Under the pieces are notes generated by a model. The model saw only the letters and a program-made list of their open reading frames with translations. It was not told the origin of the DNA and did no database searches. The translations under genes and the position numbers were made by a program. From positions 682,001 through 746,000 of the forward strand of contig NZ_VRZA01000002.1 of the NCBI RefSeq assembly GCF_008064665.1: 64,000 nt of DNA, given 5' to 3'. This DNA comes from Parahaliea maris (GTDB taxonomy: Bacteria > Pseudomonadota > Gammaproteobacteria > Pseudomonadales > Halieaceae). This document shows, one piece after another, positions 36,707-47,478 of the stretch. The first letter of the stretch is position 1; each line of letters starts with the position of its first letter.

Positions 36707-37993
36707 ATGAAACTACGGAAACTGATGCAACAGGCCCTGCTGGGCGCCGGCGCCTGCACTCTGGCGATTACCGTTCACGCCGCCGACACCATCAAGGTGG
36801 GTGTCCTGCACTCCCTGTCCGGCACCATGGCCATCAGCGAAACGACCCTCAAGGACACCGTGCTGATGATGGTCGAGGAGCAGAACAAGAAAGGCGGGCT
36901 GCTAGGCAAGAAGCTCGAGCCCGTCGTGGTGGACCCCGCCTCCAACTGGCCGCTGTTTGCCGAGAAGACCCGGGAACTACTGACCCAGGAAAAGGTGGAC
37001 GTGATCTTCGGCTGCTGGACCTCCGTGTCCCGCAAGTCCGTCCTGCCGGTGATCGAGGAACTGAATGGCCTGATGTTCTACCCGGTGCAGTACGAAGGTG
37101 AGGAATCGTCGAAAAACATCTTCTATACCGGTGCCGCTCCCAACCAGCAGGCCATTCCCGCGGTGGATTACCTGATGGACGAACTGGGTGTCGAGCGCTG
37201 GGTGCTGGCGGGTACCGACTACGTCTATCCGCGTACCACCAACAAGATCCTCGAGGCCTACCTCAAGGCCAAGGGCGTGGCGGCCCAGGACATCATGATC
37301 AACTACACGCCCTTTGGTCACTCCGACTGGCAGAGCATCGTGTCCGACATCAAGAAGTTCGGCAGCGCGGGCAAGGCGACGGCAGTGGTATCGACCATCA
37401 ACGGCGACGCCAACGTGCCCTTCTACAAGGAACTGGGTAACCAGGGCATTTCCTCCGAGGATATTCCCGTGGTCGCCTTCTCGGTGGGAGAAGAGGAACT
37501 CTCCGGCATCGATACCGCACCGCTGGTGGGGCACATGGCGGCCTGGAACTATTTCGAGAGTGTGGATACCGACGCCAACGCGGCTTTCATCGATCAGTGG
37601 CGCGCCTTTACCGGCGACGATTCCCGGGTGACCAATGACCCGATGGAAGCGACCTACATTGGCTTCAATATGTGGGCCAAGGCGGTGGAGAAGGCCGGTA
37701 CCACCGACGTCGATACCGTGGCCAGCACCCTGATCGGCATGACCACACCGAACCTGACCGGTGGCACGGCCACCATGCTCAAGAACCATCACCTGAGCAA
37801 GCCGGTGCTGATCGGTGAAATTCAGTCTGACGGCCAGTTCGAGGTGGTCTGGGAAACAGAAGACCTCGTTCCGGGTGACGCCTGGTCCGACTTCCTGCCG
37901 GCCTCCAAGCCCATCGTGGCGGACTGGACGGCACCGATCAACTGCGGCAACTACAACACCGAGACCAAGGCCTGCTCAGGTCAGAACTTCTGA
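36707..37993 (+). CDS. urtA: Urea ABC transporter substrate-binding protein (UrtA)
   Basis: 428 residues from ATG 36707, which has AAGGA 7 bases upstream; an earlier ATG at 36665 is less likely. The signal peptide ends near VHA-A (residue 25). The mature protein starts with the UrtA-like DTIKVGVLHSLSGTMAISE and keeps FGCWTSVSRKSVLPV and the segment GLMFYPVQYEGEESS, typical of the urea/short-amide class of periplasmic binding proteins. It captures urea in the periplasm for UrtBC. Confidence 0.95.
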   Translation: MKLRKLMQQALLGAGACTLAITVHAADTIKVGVLHSLSGTMAISETTLKDTVLMMVEEQNKKGGLLGKKLEPVVVDPASNWPLFAEKTRELLTQEKVDVIFGCWTSVSRKSVLPVIEELNGLMFYPVQYEGEESSKNIFYTGAAPNQQAIPAVDYLMDELGVERWVLAGTDYVYPRTTNKILEAYLKAKGVAAQDIMINYTPFGHSDWQSIVSDIKKFGSAGKATAVVSTINGDANVPFYKELGNQGISSEDIPVVAFSVGEEELSGIDTAPLVGHMAAWNYFESVDTDANAAFIDQWRAFTGDDSRVTNDPMEATYIGFNMWAKAVEKAGTTDVDTVASTLIGMTTPNLTGGTATMLKNHHLSKPVLIGEIQSDGQFEVVWETEDLVPGDAWSDFLPASKPIVADWTAPINCGNYNTETKACSGQNF

Positions 37994-38028
37994 GCGGTCT
38001 TTTTGCAAGTAGACCAAGGAGAAGACGT

Positions 38029-39654
38029 GTGAGAGCGATCTTGGCAAGCTGGACCCTGGTGGCGCTGATGTGCTGTCTGGGCTCTACCGCCAACGCGGAA
38101 TCCGGGCAGACGGCAGCGACGGAGTCGCTGCTTGCCCGGTTGCCCTCCGCCAACCTGCGGGAAACCGCAACGTTGGTGGGGGAACTGGAGCAGAGCGGCG
38201 GTGACAGGATGTTGCCGCTGTTCCAGATTATGCTGGACGGTCGGCTGTATTCGCGCAAGAGTGACGACGCGCTCGTCGCTGTGACCCAGCCACCTACCGG
38301 TGACTGGGTGCTGACAGATGTCTTTACCGGCGCCAGTCTCGGCACTGCGACCCGGCGAGAGGTCAGCAAGGTTCGGGTCAATAATCGCCTGCGGGTGCAA
38401 CTGCGCGAGGCGATTGCCCGTATCCAGCTCAACGCGGAAGACGCCGGCGCCCGGCTGGCGGCGGTTGACACGCTGTTTGGCGACCTCAACGACAGTTCCG
38501 CGGCGCTGCTGTCAGAGCGCAGGGACCTGGAAACCGATGACAAGGTCAAGGGCGCCATCGAAGAGGCGCTGGCACTCTATCGCCTGCGTAGCAGTAGTGA
38601 ACCGGCGGTCCAGGTGGCGGCGCTGAATGTCCTGGCCGAGTCACTCAATACCGAGGTGCGCTACGCCGTGGAACAACTGGCCGCGGCGGATTCGGCAGCC
38701 GCACTACCGGTGCGCAATGCGGCCCGCAAGGCCCTGACACGGATCGATTCCAACCTCGAGTTTTACGGCTTTCTCGAACAGCTCTTTTTTGGCCTGAGTC
38801 TCGGTTCGGTGCTGCTGCTGGCAGCCATCGGACTCGCCATTACCTTCGGTGTGATGGGCGTTATCAACATGGCCCACGGCGAGATGATCATGCTCGGTGC
38901 CTACACCACCTACGTGATCCAGTTGCTGATGCCGGACCACATCGGCCTGTCCCTGTGGATTGCCATCCCGGCGGCCTTCCTGGTGTCGGGGCTGGTGGGA
39001 GTGATCATCGAACGGGGAGTTATCCGCTTTCTCAAGGGGCGCCCGCTGGAAACGCTGCTGGCGACCTTTGGTATCAGCCTGATTCTGCAACAGGCAGTGC
39101 GCACGATCTTTTCTCCCCTGAACCGGCAGGTGGCGAGCCCGGAGTGGATGAGCGGTTCGCTGGAAATCAATGCGGCCCTGTCCATCACCTATAACCGCCT
39201 GTATATCCTGCTGTTTGCGCTGCTGGTGTTTGCGCTGTTGCAGTTGATCCTGAAAAAGACGTCGCTGGGGCTGAATGTGCGCGCGGTATCCCAGAACCGG
39301 GACATGGCCAAGGCGATGGGCATTCGCACCGAGTGGGTCGACGCCATGACCTTCGGTCTTGGGTCCGGTGTCGCCGGCGTCGCCGGTGTGGCCCTGAGCC
39401 AGTTGACCAATGTCGGGCCCAACCTCGGCCAGTCCTACATCATTGACTCCTTCATGGTGGTGGTGTTCGGCGGCGTCGGCAATCTGCTGGGTACGCTGGT
39501 GGGAGGCTTTACCCTGGGTGTGGCCAACAAGTTCCTGGAACCGATGACCGGTGCGGTGCTGGCCAATATCCTGATCCTGGTATTCATCATCCTGTTTATC
39601 CAGAAGCGGCCCAAAGGCCTGTTCCCGCAAAAGGGGAGGGCAGCCAATGACTGA
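38029..39654 (+). CDS. urtB: Urea ABC transporter permease (UrtB)
   Basis: 541 residues with a GTG start and AAGGAG upstream. As in other UrtB proteins, a signal peptide and a periplasmic helical region (about residues 1-240) precede the permease domain of about eight helices. The LivH-like signature INMAHGEMIMLGAYTTY lies near residue 282, and FGGVGNLLGTLVGG near residue 480. It forms the inner-membrane channel with UrtC. It overlaps urtC by 8 bases. Confidence 0.94.
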   Translation: MRAILASWTLVALMCCLGSTANAESGQTAATESLLARLPSANLRETATLVGELEQSGGDRMLPLFQIMLDGRLYSRKSDDALVAVTQPPTGDWVLTDVFTGASLGTATRREVSKVRVNNRLRVQLREAIARIQLNAEDAGARLAAVDTLFGDLNDSSAALLSERRDLETDDKVKGAIEEALALYRLRSSSEPAVQVAALNVLAESLNTEVRYAVEQLAAADSAAALPVRNAARKALTRIDSNLEFYGFLEQLFFGLSLGSVLLLAAIGLAITFGVMGVINMAHGEMIMLGAYTTYVIQLLMPDHIGLSLWIAIPAAFLVSGLVGVIIERGVIRFLKGRPLETLLATFGISLILQQAVRTIFSPLNRQVASPEWMSGSLEINAALSITYNRLYILLFALLVFALLQLILKKTSLGLNVRAVSQNRDMAKAMGIRTEWVDAMTFGLGSGVAGVAGVALSQLTNVGPNLGQSYIIDSFMVVVFGGVGNLLGTLVGGFTLGVANKFLEPMTGAVLANILILVFIILFIQKRPKGLFPQKGRAAND

Positions 39655-40762
39655 GTCACGCAGTATGCTCCGCCTGTCCGGCCGCGAGGGAACCCTGTTT
39701 ATTGGCGTGCTGTTCGCCGTCACCGTGCTGGCTTCACTGGCCAACCTGGTGATCCCGGAAGATTCCTTCCTGCACGTGAGCACCTACACCATCACGCTGT
39801 TGGGCAAGTACCTGTGCTATGCACTGCTGGCCCTGTCAGTGGATGTGATCTGGGGTTACTGCGGTATTCTCAGCCTGGGTCACGGGGCATTTTTTGCCCT
39901 TGGTGGTTACGGTATGGGCATGTACCTGATGCGCCAGATTGGCGATCGCGGTGTCTACGGCAACCCCGAGCTGCCGGATTTCATGGTGTTCCTCAACTGG
40001 CAGGAGCTGCCCTGGTACTGGTACGGCTTCGACAACTTCGGTTTCGCCATGCTGATGGCGCTGTTGGTGCCGGGCGTGCTGGCCTTCGTGTTTGGCTGGC
40101 TGGCGTTTCGCTCCCGGGTCACCGGTGTCTACCTGTCCATCATGACCCAGGCGCTCACCTACGCCCTGATGCTGGCATTCTTCCGCAACGAGATGGGTTT
40201 TGGCGGCAACAACGGGCTCACTGACTTCAAGGATCTCCTCGGTTTCGACCTGCAGGCCGACGGCACCCGGGTCGCCCTGTTCATGGCGACAGCCCTGTGT
40301 CTGGGTGGCGCCTTCCTCGCCAGCCGCTACATCATGGGTTCGCGGCTTGGCCGGGTGATTCTCAGTATTCGTGACGGCGAATCCCGGGCGCGCTTCCTGG
40401 GTTATCGCACCGAACTGTTCAAGGTGTGGCTGTTTGTCTATTCCGCCCTGCTGGCGGCGGTTGCCGGGATTCTCTACGTACCGCAGGTGGGTATCATCAA
40501 CCCGGGCGAGTTCTCCCCGCTGAATTCCATTGAAGTCGTGGTCTGGGTGGCCGTGGGCGGCCGCGGCACCCTGTACGGCGCGGTGATTGGCGCGCTGCTG
40601 GTGAATTACGCCAAAACCCGCTTCACCGCCATTCTCCCGGAGGGCTGGCTGTTCGCCCTGGGTGCCCTGTTTGTCTATGTCACGCTGCTGTTGCCCCACG
40701 GCATCGCCGGCTGGTTCACCCGTCGTTTTGCAAGCAAGTCTGTCAAGGAGGCCGCAGCATGA
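39647..40762 (+). CDS. urtC: Urea ABC transporter permease (UrtC)
   Basis: 371 residues, LivM-type permease with about nine hydrophobic segments. Recognisable parts are the early CGILSLGHGAFFALGGY, FRNEMGFGGNNGLTDFKD near residue 184, RDGESRARFLGY near 243 and the late GGRGTLYGAVIGALLV near 303. It pairs with UrtB in the inner membrane. The start lies inside the urtB end, and the stop overlaps the urtD start by 4 bases. Confidence 0.95.
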   Translation: MTESRSMLRLSGREGTLFIGVLFAVTVLASLANLVIPEDSFLHVSTYTITLLGKYLCYALLALSVDVIWGYCGILSLGHGAFFALGGYGMGMYLMRQIGDRGVYGNPELPDFMVFLNWQELPWYWYGFDNFGFAMLMALLVPGVLAFVFGWLAFRSRVTGVYLSIMTQALTYALMLAFFRNEMGFGGNNGLTDFKDLLGFDLQADGTRVALFMATALCLGGAFLASRYIMGSRLGRVILSIRDGESRARFLGYRTELFKVWLFVYSALLAAVAGILYVPQVGIINPGEFSPLNSIEVVVWVAVGGRGTLYGAVIGALLVNYAKTRFTAILPEGWLFALGALFVYVTLLLPHGIAGWFTRRFASKSVKEAAA

Positions 40763-41589
40763 GCTGGCCCGCACCGCTGGAGGAGATGCGTCACCGGGAC
40801 CGGGTATTTCCCCACCTGCGTCCGAAAGCCAAAGTGGATGTGTCGAAGAATGTCCTGCTCTATGTGGAGGGTGTGAGCGTCAGCTTTGACGGCTTCAAGG
40901 CCCTCAACAACCTGAACCTCTACATCAACGAAGGTGAACTGCGTTGCCTGATTGGCGCCAATGGCGCCGGCAAGACCACCATGATGGACGTGATTACCGG
41001 CAAGACCCCCTGTGACGAGGGCACGGTGTACTTTGGCCAGAGCATTGACCTGCTCAAGCGCAGCGAGCCGGAGATCGCCCAACTCGGTATCGGTCGCAAG
41101 TTCCAGAAGCCGACGGTGTTCGAAGCCCAGTCGGTGTTTGCCAACCTCGAACTCGCACTGAAAGCCAGCAAGGGCATCTGGTACAGCCTGCGGGCCTCGC
41201 TGAGCGGGCCCCAGCGCGATCGTATCGATGAAATCCTCGCCCTGATCAACCTGTCGGAGGCCCGCGAGCAACTGGCGGGTTCGCTGTCGCACGGACAGAA
41301 GCAGTGGCTCGAGATCGGCATGTTGCTGGTGTCCGATCCGCGTTTGCTGTTCCTGGATGAACCGGTCGCGGGAATGACTGCCCAGGAGACCGAGCGCACG
41401 GCGGAACTGCTCAATACCCTGGCCGGGGATCACACCGTGGTGGTGGTGGAGCACGACATGGAGTTTGTGCGCAGTATCGCCCGCACGGTGACCGTGTTGC
41501 ATCAGGGCTCAGTGCTGGCGGAGGGAACCATGGACGAGGTCCAGAATCACCCGGAGGTGATCGAGGTATACCTGGGGAGTGACGAATGA
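40759..41589 (+). CDS. urtD: Urea ABC transporter ATPase (UrtD)
   Basis: 276 residues, a LivG-like ABC ATPase. Walker A is GANGAGKTT near residue 70, the signature region is LSHGQKQWLEIGM near 175, and Walker B is LLFLDEPVAGM near 195, with switch His in VVVEHDMEFV near 231. An N-terminal extension of about 35 residues precedes the ATPase fold, as in other UrtD proteins. It powers urea import with UrtE. It overlaps both neighbours by 4 bases. Confidence 0.95.
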   Translation: MSWPAPLEEMRHRDRVFPHLRPKAKVDVSKNVLLYVEGVSVSFDGFKALNNLNLYINEGELRCLIGANGAGKTTMMDVITGKTPCDEGTVYFGQSIDLLKRSEPEIAQLGIGRKFQKPTVFEAQSVFANLELALKASKGIWYSLRASLSGPQRDRIDEILALINLSEAREQLAGSLSHGQKQWLEIGMLLVSDPRLLFLDEPVAGMTAQETERTAELLNTLAGDHTVVVVEHDMEFVRSIARTVTVLHQGSVLAEGTMDEVQNHPEVIEVYLGSDE

Positions 41590-42281
41590 TCGAGATCAGC
41601 CAACTCAACCAGCGCTACGGCGGCACCCAGATCCTCTGGGACCTGGACCTGAAAGTAGAGGAGGGTTCCTGCACCTGTATCATGGGACGCAACGGCGTGG
41701 GTAAAACAACGCTGCTCAAGTGCATCATGGGTTTGCTGCCGGCGGACAGCGGGGAGATTCGCATAGCGGGTGACAACCTGGTTGGCCGCAGCGCGGAGTT
41801 TCGGCCCCACCACGGTATCGGCTACGTACCCCAGGGGCGCGACATCTTCCCCTTGCTGACGGTCGAAGAAAACCTGCGGGTGGGGTTGCCCTGCCGCAAG
41901 GACAAACTTAAAAAGATTCCCGACAGGGTCTATGATCTGTTCCCGGTGCTGAAGGACATGCTGCATCGCCGCGGCGGTGACCTGTCCGGTGGTCAACAGC
42001 AGCAACTGGCCATCGGCCGGGCGCTGGTGATCGAGCCCCGGGTATTGATCCTTGACGAACCCAACGAAGGCATTCAGCCTAATATCGTCAAGCAGATCGG
42101 TGATGTCATCACCCAGCTCAACCGGGAAGAGAATATGACGGTTATTCTGGTAGAACAGAAACTCGGCTTTGCCCGCCGGGTCGGACAGCAGTTCCGGCTG
42201 ATGGAAAAGGGCAGGGTAGTGGCCAGCGACGCAATGGAGCATTTGTCAGAGTCCCTGATCATGCAGCACCTGGCCGTTTGA
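41586..42281 (+). CDS. urtE: Urea ABC transporter ATPase (UrtE)
   Basis: 231 residues, a LivF-like ABC ATPase. Walker A is GRNGVGKTT near residue 36, GIGYVPQGRDIFPLLTVEENL (UrtE-like) near 77, signature LSGGQQQQLAIGRAL near 137 and Walker B VLILDEPNEGIQPNIV near 157. DEPNEGIQPNI is typical of UrtE as opposed to amino-acid LivF. The stop shares one base with the ureD ATG (TGATG), so uptake and urease genes are one operon. Confidence 0.96.
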   Translation: MIEISQLNQRYGGTQILWDLDLKVEEGSCTCIMGRNGVGKTTLLKCIMGLLPADSGEIRIAGDNLVGRSAEFRPHHGIGYVPQGRDIFPLLTVEENLRVGLPCRKDKLKKIPDRVYDLFPVLKDMLHRRGGDLSGGQQQQLAIGRALVIEPRVLILDEPNEGIQPNIVKQIGDVITQLNREENMTVILVEQKLGFARRVGQQFRLMEKGRVVASDAMEHLSESLIMQHLAV

Positions 42282-43198
42282 TGAACCTGCCCCTGCGTCC
42301 TTCCGGGGCCGCCGTGGCCAGCGCCGACGATACCCGCGACCAGGCGAACCGCGAAAGCGTGTCCCGCTGGCCCGCTGCGCTGGCGCTGGAATTGCAGCGC
42401 ACTGCGCGCGGTACCCGTTTACTCAGCCGTCGTCACAGCGGCCCTCTCTATGTACAGCGGCCCTTTTATCCCGAGGGGCCGGACCTCGCCCATGTCTATC
42501 TGTTACACCCTCCCGGAGGCCTGGTCTCCGGTGATGAGCTGTCATTCGATATTGCCCTGGGGGCGGACGCCGGCGCGCTCCTGACCACGCCCGGCGCTGC
42601 GCGCATTTACCGGGCCCGGGAAGACGCCACCTGGCAGCGCCAGCGGGTGCACCTGGACCTCGAGGCCGGGAGCAGCGCCGAGTGGTTGCCGATGGAAAAC
42701 ATCGTGTTCCCCGGTGCCGAGGCGCGCCTGGATACCCGGGTCGATCTGGCGGCCAGCAGCCGCTTCATTGGCTGGGAGATCAGCTGCACCGGCCTCCCGG
42801 CCAGCGGCGAACAATTTGCCCGTGGCCGGCTGCGCCAGACCTTCCGCCTGTACCGGGAAGGCAGACCGCTACTTATGGAAACGCTTAATCTCGATATGGA
42901 GGACGAGCGCCTGTACTATCATCGAGCGGGTCTGGCCGGCTGCAATGTCAGCGGGCTGATGGTTGCCACGCTGGCGGGGGAGGCTGATGAGGATCTCCTG
43001 GACAGCCTGCGCACACCGGGGCAGGAACAGCCACTGCACCCGGTGCTCTCGGTAACCGCCATTGATACCCTGCTGGTCTTGCGTTATCTGGGTCCCTGTA
43101 CCCACCAGGCCCGCCGCCTGTTCGAGGCGGCCTGGCGCTGTTTAAGGCCGCGCATTCTCGGCCGACCCGCATCCGACCCGCGCATCTGGCGCACCTGA
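42281..43198 (+). CDS. ureD: Urease accessory protein UreD
   Basis: 305 residues from ATG 42281, overlapping the urtE stop; a TTG one codon earlier is less likely. UreD forms a complex with UreF and UreG that inserts nickel into urease. Family segments visible are [11 protein letters not shown] near residue 50, [16 protein letters not shown] near 70 and [11 protein letters not shown] near 97. It precedes the structural genes, the common order ureDABC. Confidence 0.93.
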   Translation: MNLPLRPSGAAVASADDTRDQANRESVSRWPAALALELQRTARGTRLLSRRHSGPLYVQRPFYPEGPDLAHVYLLHPPGGLVSGDELSFDIALGADAGALLTTPGAARIYRAREDATWQRQRVHLDLEAGSSAEWLPMENIVFPGAEARLDTRVDLAASSRFIGWEISCTGLPASGEQFARGRLRQTFRLYREGRPLLMETLNLDMEDERLYYHRAGLAGCNVSGLMVATLAGEADEDLLDSLRTPGQEQPLHPVLSVTAIDTLLVLRYLGPCTHQARRLFEAAWRCLRPRILGRPASDPRIWRT

Positions 43199-43230
43199 GA
43201 ACTGGTACTGATCCTGCAGGGAACAACACT

Positions 43231-43533
43231 ATGGAATTGCTGCCACGCGAAAAAGACAAACTGCTGCTGTTTACCGCTGCCCTGCTGGCCGAGCGCCGCC
43301 TGGCCCGCGGGCTGAAGCTGAATTACCCGGAGGCAGTGGCACTGATATCGCTGCACATCGTCGAGGGCGCCCGCGATGGCATGACCGTGGCGGAGCTGAT
43401 GGCGGCGGGCAAGCAAGTCCTGCGCGCCGACCAGGTCATGGACGGGGTGGCGGAACTGGTGCACGAAGTACAGGTCGAGGCCACCTTTCCGGATGGCACC
43501 AAGCTCGTCACTGTCCACGATCCCATCAACTAG
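43231..43533 (+). CDS. ureA: Urease gamma subunit (UreA)
   Basis: 100 residues, the standard length. It begins [23 protein letters not shown] and holds [12 protein letters not shown] near residue 30 and [14 protein letters not shown] at the end, all typical of the small structural subunit. It assembles with UreB and UreC into the cytoplasmic nickel enzyme that splits urea to ammonia and CO2. Confidence 0.97.
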   Translation: MELLPREKDKLLLFTAALLAERRLARGLKLNYPEAVALISLHIVEGARDGMTVAELMAAGKQVLRADQVMDGVAELVHEVQVEATFPDGTKLVTVHDPIN

Positions 43534-43552
43534 CTGCGCACAGGAGGGGCCC

Positions 43553-43876
43553 ATGATTCCCGGAGAACTACAGCCCGCCGCGGGCGACATCGAACTCAAC
43601 GCCGGTCGCGAAACCCGCAGCCTGTGGGTTGAAAATAGCGGTGACCGGCCGGTGCAGGTCGGTTCCCACTACCACTTTTACGAAGTCAACCCGGCCCTGC
43701 GCTTCGACCGCGACCAGGCCCGCGGCTTCCACCTGGACATCGCTCCCGGTACCGCGGTGCGCTTCGAACCCGGCCAGGGGCGCCAGGTCGAACTGGTGGC
43801 CTACGCCGGCGCACGGAAGGTATTCGGTTTCCGCGCCGAAGTGATGGGTGACCTGGACGGAGGGAATACACCATGA
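43553..43876 (+). CDS. ureB: Urease beta subunit (UreB)
   Basis: 107 residues from ATG 43553, preceded by AGGAGGGG; an open frame extends into ureA but lacks UreB sequence. It starts [16 protein letters not shown] and contains [18 protein letters not shown] and [11 protein letters not shown], all conserved in beta subunits. Its stop overlaps the ureC ATG by 4 bases. Confidence 0.97.
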   Translation: MIPGELQPAAGDIELNAGRETRSLWVENSGDRPVQVGSHYHFYEVNPALRFDRDQARGFHLDIAPGTAVRFEPGQGRQVELVAYAGARKVFGFRAEVMGDLDGGNTP

Positions 43877-45576
43877 GCCGCATATCCCGCGATGCCTACG
43901 CCCAGATGTTCGGCCCCACCACGGGCGATCGCCTGCGCCTGGCGGATACCGAGCTGTGGATCGAGGTGGAGAAGGATTACACCGTGTACGGTGACGAGGT
44001 GAAATTCGGCGGCGGCAAGGTGATTCGCGACGGCATGGGCCAGAGCCAGCAGTTTGGCGAGGAGGTCATGGACCTGGTGATCACCAACGCACTCGTGCTG
44101 GATCACTGGGGCATCGTCAAGGCGGATATCGGTATTCGCGCTGGCCGTATCGCCGCCATTGGCAAGGCGGGTAATCCGGATGTGCAGGAAGGGGTGGATA
44201 TCGTGATCGGGCCCGGCACCGAGGTTATCGCCGGTGAGGGCAATATCCTCACTGCCGGTGCGATCGACGCCCACATCCACTTCATCTGTCCACAGCAGGT
44301 CGAGGAGGCTCTGATGTCCGGGGTCACCACCATGATCGGTGGCGGCACCGGACCCGCCACCGGCACCAATGCGACGACCTGTACGCCGGGGCCGTGGAAT
44401 ATTTCGCAGATGCTGCTGGCCTGCGACAGCCTGCCGATGAACTTCGGTTTCCTGGGCAAGGGTAATGGCAGCCTGCCCGGCGCGCTGGAGGAGCAGCTGG
44501 AAGCCGGTGCCTGTGGCCTCAAGCTGCACGAAGACTGGGGTACCACTCCCGCCAGTATCGATTGCTGCCTGGAGGTGGCCGAGCGCTACGACGTACAGGT
44601 GGCCATCCATACCGACACCCTCAACGAGTCCGGGTTCGTCGACGACACCATTGGCGCCTTCAAGGGGCGGGCCATTCACACTTACCACACCGAGGGCGCT
44701 GGCGGCGGTCATGCGCCGGATATCATCAAGGCCTGCGCCGAGGCCAACGTGCTGCCATCCTCCACCAACCCCACCCGGCCCTACACGGTCAATACCGTGG
44801 ATGAGCACCTGGATATGCTGATGGTCTGCCACCACCTCGATGCCTCGATTCCCGAGGACGTGGCCTTCGCCGATTCCCGTATCCGCAAGGAGACCATCGC
44901 GGCCGAGGACATCCTTCACGACCTGGGCGCGTTCAGCATGATCGCCTCGGATTCCCAGGCCATGGGACGGGTAGGGGAGGTCATCACCCGCACCTGGCAG
45001 ACCGCCCACAAAATGAAAACCCAGCGCGGCGCCCTGGAGCAGGACAGCGAGACCGCCGACAACTACCGCGCACGCCGCTACGTGGCAAAGTACACGATCA
45101 ACCCGGCTATCACCCACGGTATTGCCCACGAAGTGGGTTCCATCGAAGTGGGTAAGCTGGCTGACCTCGTGCTGTGGAAGCCGGCGTTTTTCGGCATCAA
45201 GCCCGCTCTCATTCTCAAAGGGGGGATGATCGCCGCGGCGCCCATGGGGGATGCCAACGCCTCTATTCCCACCCCGCAACCGGTGCATTATCGGCCGATG
45301 TTCGGCGCCCTGGGCCAGGCGGCGGCCAGCACCTCGGTCACCTTTACCTGCCAGGCGGCACTGGATGCCGGTGTGGCGGAAACCCTGGGCCTGAAACGCA
45401 AGCTGGTGGCCTGTTGCAACACCCGTTCCATCACCAAGGCGGACATGATCCTCAACGACTGGATGCCGACCATCGAGGTAGATCCGCAAACCTATGAAGT
45501 CCGGGCGGATGGTGAACTGCTGACCTGTGAGCCGGCGACGGTACTGCCACTGGCGCAGCTTTACAGTCTGTTCTAG
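43873..45576 (+). CDS. ureC: Urease alpha (catalytic) subunit (UreC)
   Basis: 567 residues, the family length. The nickel and active-site residues fall at the standard positions: H134 and H136 in DAHIHF, K217 (carbamylated) in [10 protein letters not shown]219, H246 in [12 protein letters not shown]272 in [15 protein letters not shown], and the flap C319-H320 in MVCHHLD. Therefore the enzyme is expected to be active after nickel insertion. Confidence 0.98.
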   Translation: MSRISRDAYAQMFGPTTGDRLRLADTELWIEVEKDYTVYGDEVKFGGGKVIRDGMGQSQQFGEEVMDLVITNALVLDHWGIVKADIGIRAGRIAAIGKAGNPDVQEGVDIVIGPGTEVIAGEGNILTAGAIDAHIHFICPQQVEEALMSGVTTMIGGGTGPATGTNATTCTPGPWNISQMLLACDSLPMNFGFLGKGNGSLPGALEEQLEAGACGLKLHEDWGTTPASIDCCLEVAERYDVQVAIHTDTLNESGFVDDTIGAFKGRAIHTYHTEGAGGGHAPDIIKACAEANVLPSSTNPTRPYTVNTVDEHLDMLMVCHHLDASIPEDVAFADSRIRKETIAAEDILHDLGAFSMIASDSQAMGRVGEVITRTWQTAHKMKTQRGALEQDSETADNYRARRYVAKYTINPAITHGIAHEVGSIEVGKLADLVLWKPAFFGIKPALILKGGMIAAAPMGDANASIPTPQPVHYRPMFGALGQAAASTSVTFTCQAALDAGVAETLGLKRKLVACCNTRSITKADMILNDWMPTIEVDPQTYEVRADGELLTCEPATVLPLAQLYSLF

Positions 45577-45588
45577 AGGAAACTTACA

Positions 45589-46101
45589 GTGATCGAAGTC
45601 TATGAACGCCTCGGGCTGGGCTTTGCCGGCCGGGTGAACCAGCAACTGGTGCTGACCCACGACCAGCGCGAACGCGGCCGCCTGCGCGCCTTCGCCGAAG
45701 ACGGCGAGGAGGTCAGGCTGTTCCTGGAGCGCGGCAAGACCCTTGCCATTGGTGAGTTCCTGCGCGGGCGCTGCGGCAAGGTCCTGCAGGTGGCCGGCGC
45801 AACGGAACCGGTTATGACCGCCTTGTGCGACGACTGGCACACCTTCAGCCGCGCCTGTTATCACCTCGGCAACCGGCACGTGAAACTGCAGGTCGGGCAG
45901 TGCTGGTTGCGGATCACCCCGGATCACGTGCTGGCGGAAATGCTGCAGGGCCTGGGGTTGTCGGTGCGGGAGGAGGAGGCCGTGTTTGTACCGGAGTCCG
46001 GGGCCTACAGCCACGGCGCGGGCCACCACCATCATCACGATCACGATCACGAGGACAAGGCGTCCGACAAGGTGACCCACCTGCATGAGCACACTCACTG
46101 A
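45589..46101 (+). CDS. ureE: Urease nickel metallochaperone UreE
   Basis: 170 residues, GTG start after AGAGGA. UreE delivers Ni2+ to the UreDFG-urease complex. The N-terminal peptide-binding domain is followed by the metal domain with the conserved YHLGNRHV at about residues 87-94. The C-terminus is strongly histidine-rich (about ten His within the last 30 residues, including HHHHHDHDH), a nickel-storing tail like that of Klebsiella UreE. It overlaps ureF by 17 bases. Confidence 0.96.
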   Translation: MIEVYERLGLGFAGRVNQQLVLTHDQRERGRLRAFAEDGEEVRLFLERGKTLAIGEFLRGRCGKVLQVAGATEPVMTALCDDWHTFSRACYHLGNRHVKLQVGQCWLRITPDHVLAEMLQGLGLSVREEEAVFVPESGAYSHGAGHHHHHDHDHEDKASDKVTHLHEHTH

Positions 46102-46756
46102 TCCCGCCCTGTTGCGCCTGCTGCAGCTGGCCAGCGTCAGCCTGCCGGTGGGTGGCTTTGCCTACTCCCAGGGTCTGGAGTACGCCATCGACAGCGCCTG
46201 GGTGAGCGACGGGGACGCGGTAGCCGACTGGTTGTTGCTGCAGCTGGACCACGGGCTGGCGCGCACCGAACTGGCTGTGATTCCCCGCCTGCATCGCGCC
46301 TGTGAACAGGCTGATACCGGTACCACCGCCTACTGGAACGACTGGCTGCTGGCCTGCCGTGAGACCAGGGAGTTGCATCTCACCGACATCGCCATGGGCG
46401 AAGCGCTCTGCCGCTTGCTGCCCTCGGTGGGTTTGCAGCCACCGGAACTGGCTGGCCCCAGTGCCTTCGCCACGGCGTTCAGTGCCGCGGCCTGGCAGTG
46501 GCAGATTCCCGCCCGGTCCTGCGCGCTGGCCCTGGCCTGGTCGTGGCTCGAGAACCAGGTGGCAGCGGCCACCAAACTGGTACCGCTGGGTCAAACCCGG
46601 GCCCAGCAGTTACTGGGGGAGGTACAACAGCACATTCCCGCCGCCATCGAGGCGGCCTTTGGGCTGGACGACGACGAACTGGGCGGAAGCCTGCCGGGGC
46701 TGGCCATGGCCAGCGCTCTGCACGAGACCCAGTACAGTCGCCTGTTCCGATCCTGA
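46085..46756 (+). CDS. ureF: Urease accessory protein UreF
   Basis: 223 residues. UreF links UreD and UreG in nickel insertion. The family start [23 protein letters not shown] is clear near residue 11, and the C-terminus ends [19 protein letters not shown], where the conserved Arg and Ser tail binds UreG. The start is inside the ureE His-rich tail. Confidence 0.95.
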   Translation: MSTLTDPALLRLLQLASVSLPVGGFAYSQGLEYAIDSAWVSDGDAVADWLLLQLDHGLARTELAVIPRLHRACEQADTGTTAYWNDWLLACRETRELHLTDIAMGEALCRLLPSVGLQPPELAGPSAFATAFSAAAWQWQIPARSCALALAWSWLENQVAAATKLVPLGQTRAQQLLGEVQQHIPAAIEAAFGLDDDELGGSLPGLAMASALHETQYSRLFRS

Positions 46757-46782
46757 ACCCCGTATACGAGGAGAAAACCATC

Positions 46783-47430
46783 ATGTCCCAACAACCAGAG
46801 AAACAGACCCTGCGGGTCGGTGTGGGTGGTCCGGTGGGCTCCGGCAAGACCGCGCTGTTGCGGGCGCTCTGCCTGGCCCTGCGCGATGAATACAACATCG
46901 CGGTGGTGACCAACGACATCTATACCCGGGAGGATGCCAAGTTCCTCACCGAGCATGAGGCGCTGGCCGCAGACCGCATCATCGGCGTGGAAACCGGCGG
47001 TTGTCCGCACACGGCGATTCGCGAAGACGCGTCCATGAACCTGGCGGCGGTCGATGAATTGCGCCAGCGTCACCCGGGACTGGATGTGGTCTTTGTCGAA
47101 AGTGGTGGCGACAACCTGTCCGCCACCTTCAGCCCGGAATTGTCCGACCTGACCATCTACGTTATCGATGTATCCGCCGGTGACAAGATTCCCCGCAAGG
47201 GAGGGCCTGGCATTACCCGCTCCGATCTGCTGGTCATCAACAAGACCGATCTCGCCCCCCTGGTGGGCGCGTCGCTGGAGGTGATGGATCGGGACGCGCG
47301 GAAGATGCGTGGTGAGCGGCCGTTTGTATTCGCCAACCTGAAAGCCGGGGAGGGCCTGCACACGATTATCGAACACATCATCGAACAGGGCATGCTGCCG
47401 CCGCGGGCCGCGACAGCCGCCGCGTCCTGA
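46783..47430 (+). CDS. ureG: Urease accessory GTPase UreG
   Basis: 215 residues from ATG 46783 (GAGGAG upstream); the longer open frame runs into ureF. A SIMIBI GTPase: P-loop [12 protein letters not shown] near residue 15, metal motif [12 protein letters not shown] near 72, [10 protein letters not shown] near 105 and base motif INKTDLAP near 155. It couples GTP hydrolysis to nickel insertion into UreC. The Cys-Pro-His of the CPH motif is intact. Confidence 0.97.
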   Translation: MSQQPEKQTLRVGVGGPVGSGKTALLRALCLALRDEYNIAVVTNDIYTREDAKFLTEHEALAADRIIGVETGGCPHTAIREDASMNLAAVDELRQRHPGLDVVFVESGGDNLSATFSPELSDLTIYVIDVSAGDKIPRKGGPGITRSDLLVINKTDLAPLVGASLEVMDRDARKMRGERPFVFANLKAGEGLHTIIEHIIEQGMLPPRAATAAAS

Positions 47431-47478
47431 TTCAGCAGATTTTTATTCGACACCGTACAAGCAGTACTGGAGATCCGT

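Noticed and set aside
43801-46098. 765-codon frame antisense to ureC and ureE
   Set aside because: The urease genes on the other strand are unambiguous; the antisense frame is a GC-driven shadow.
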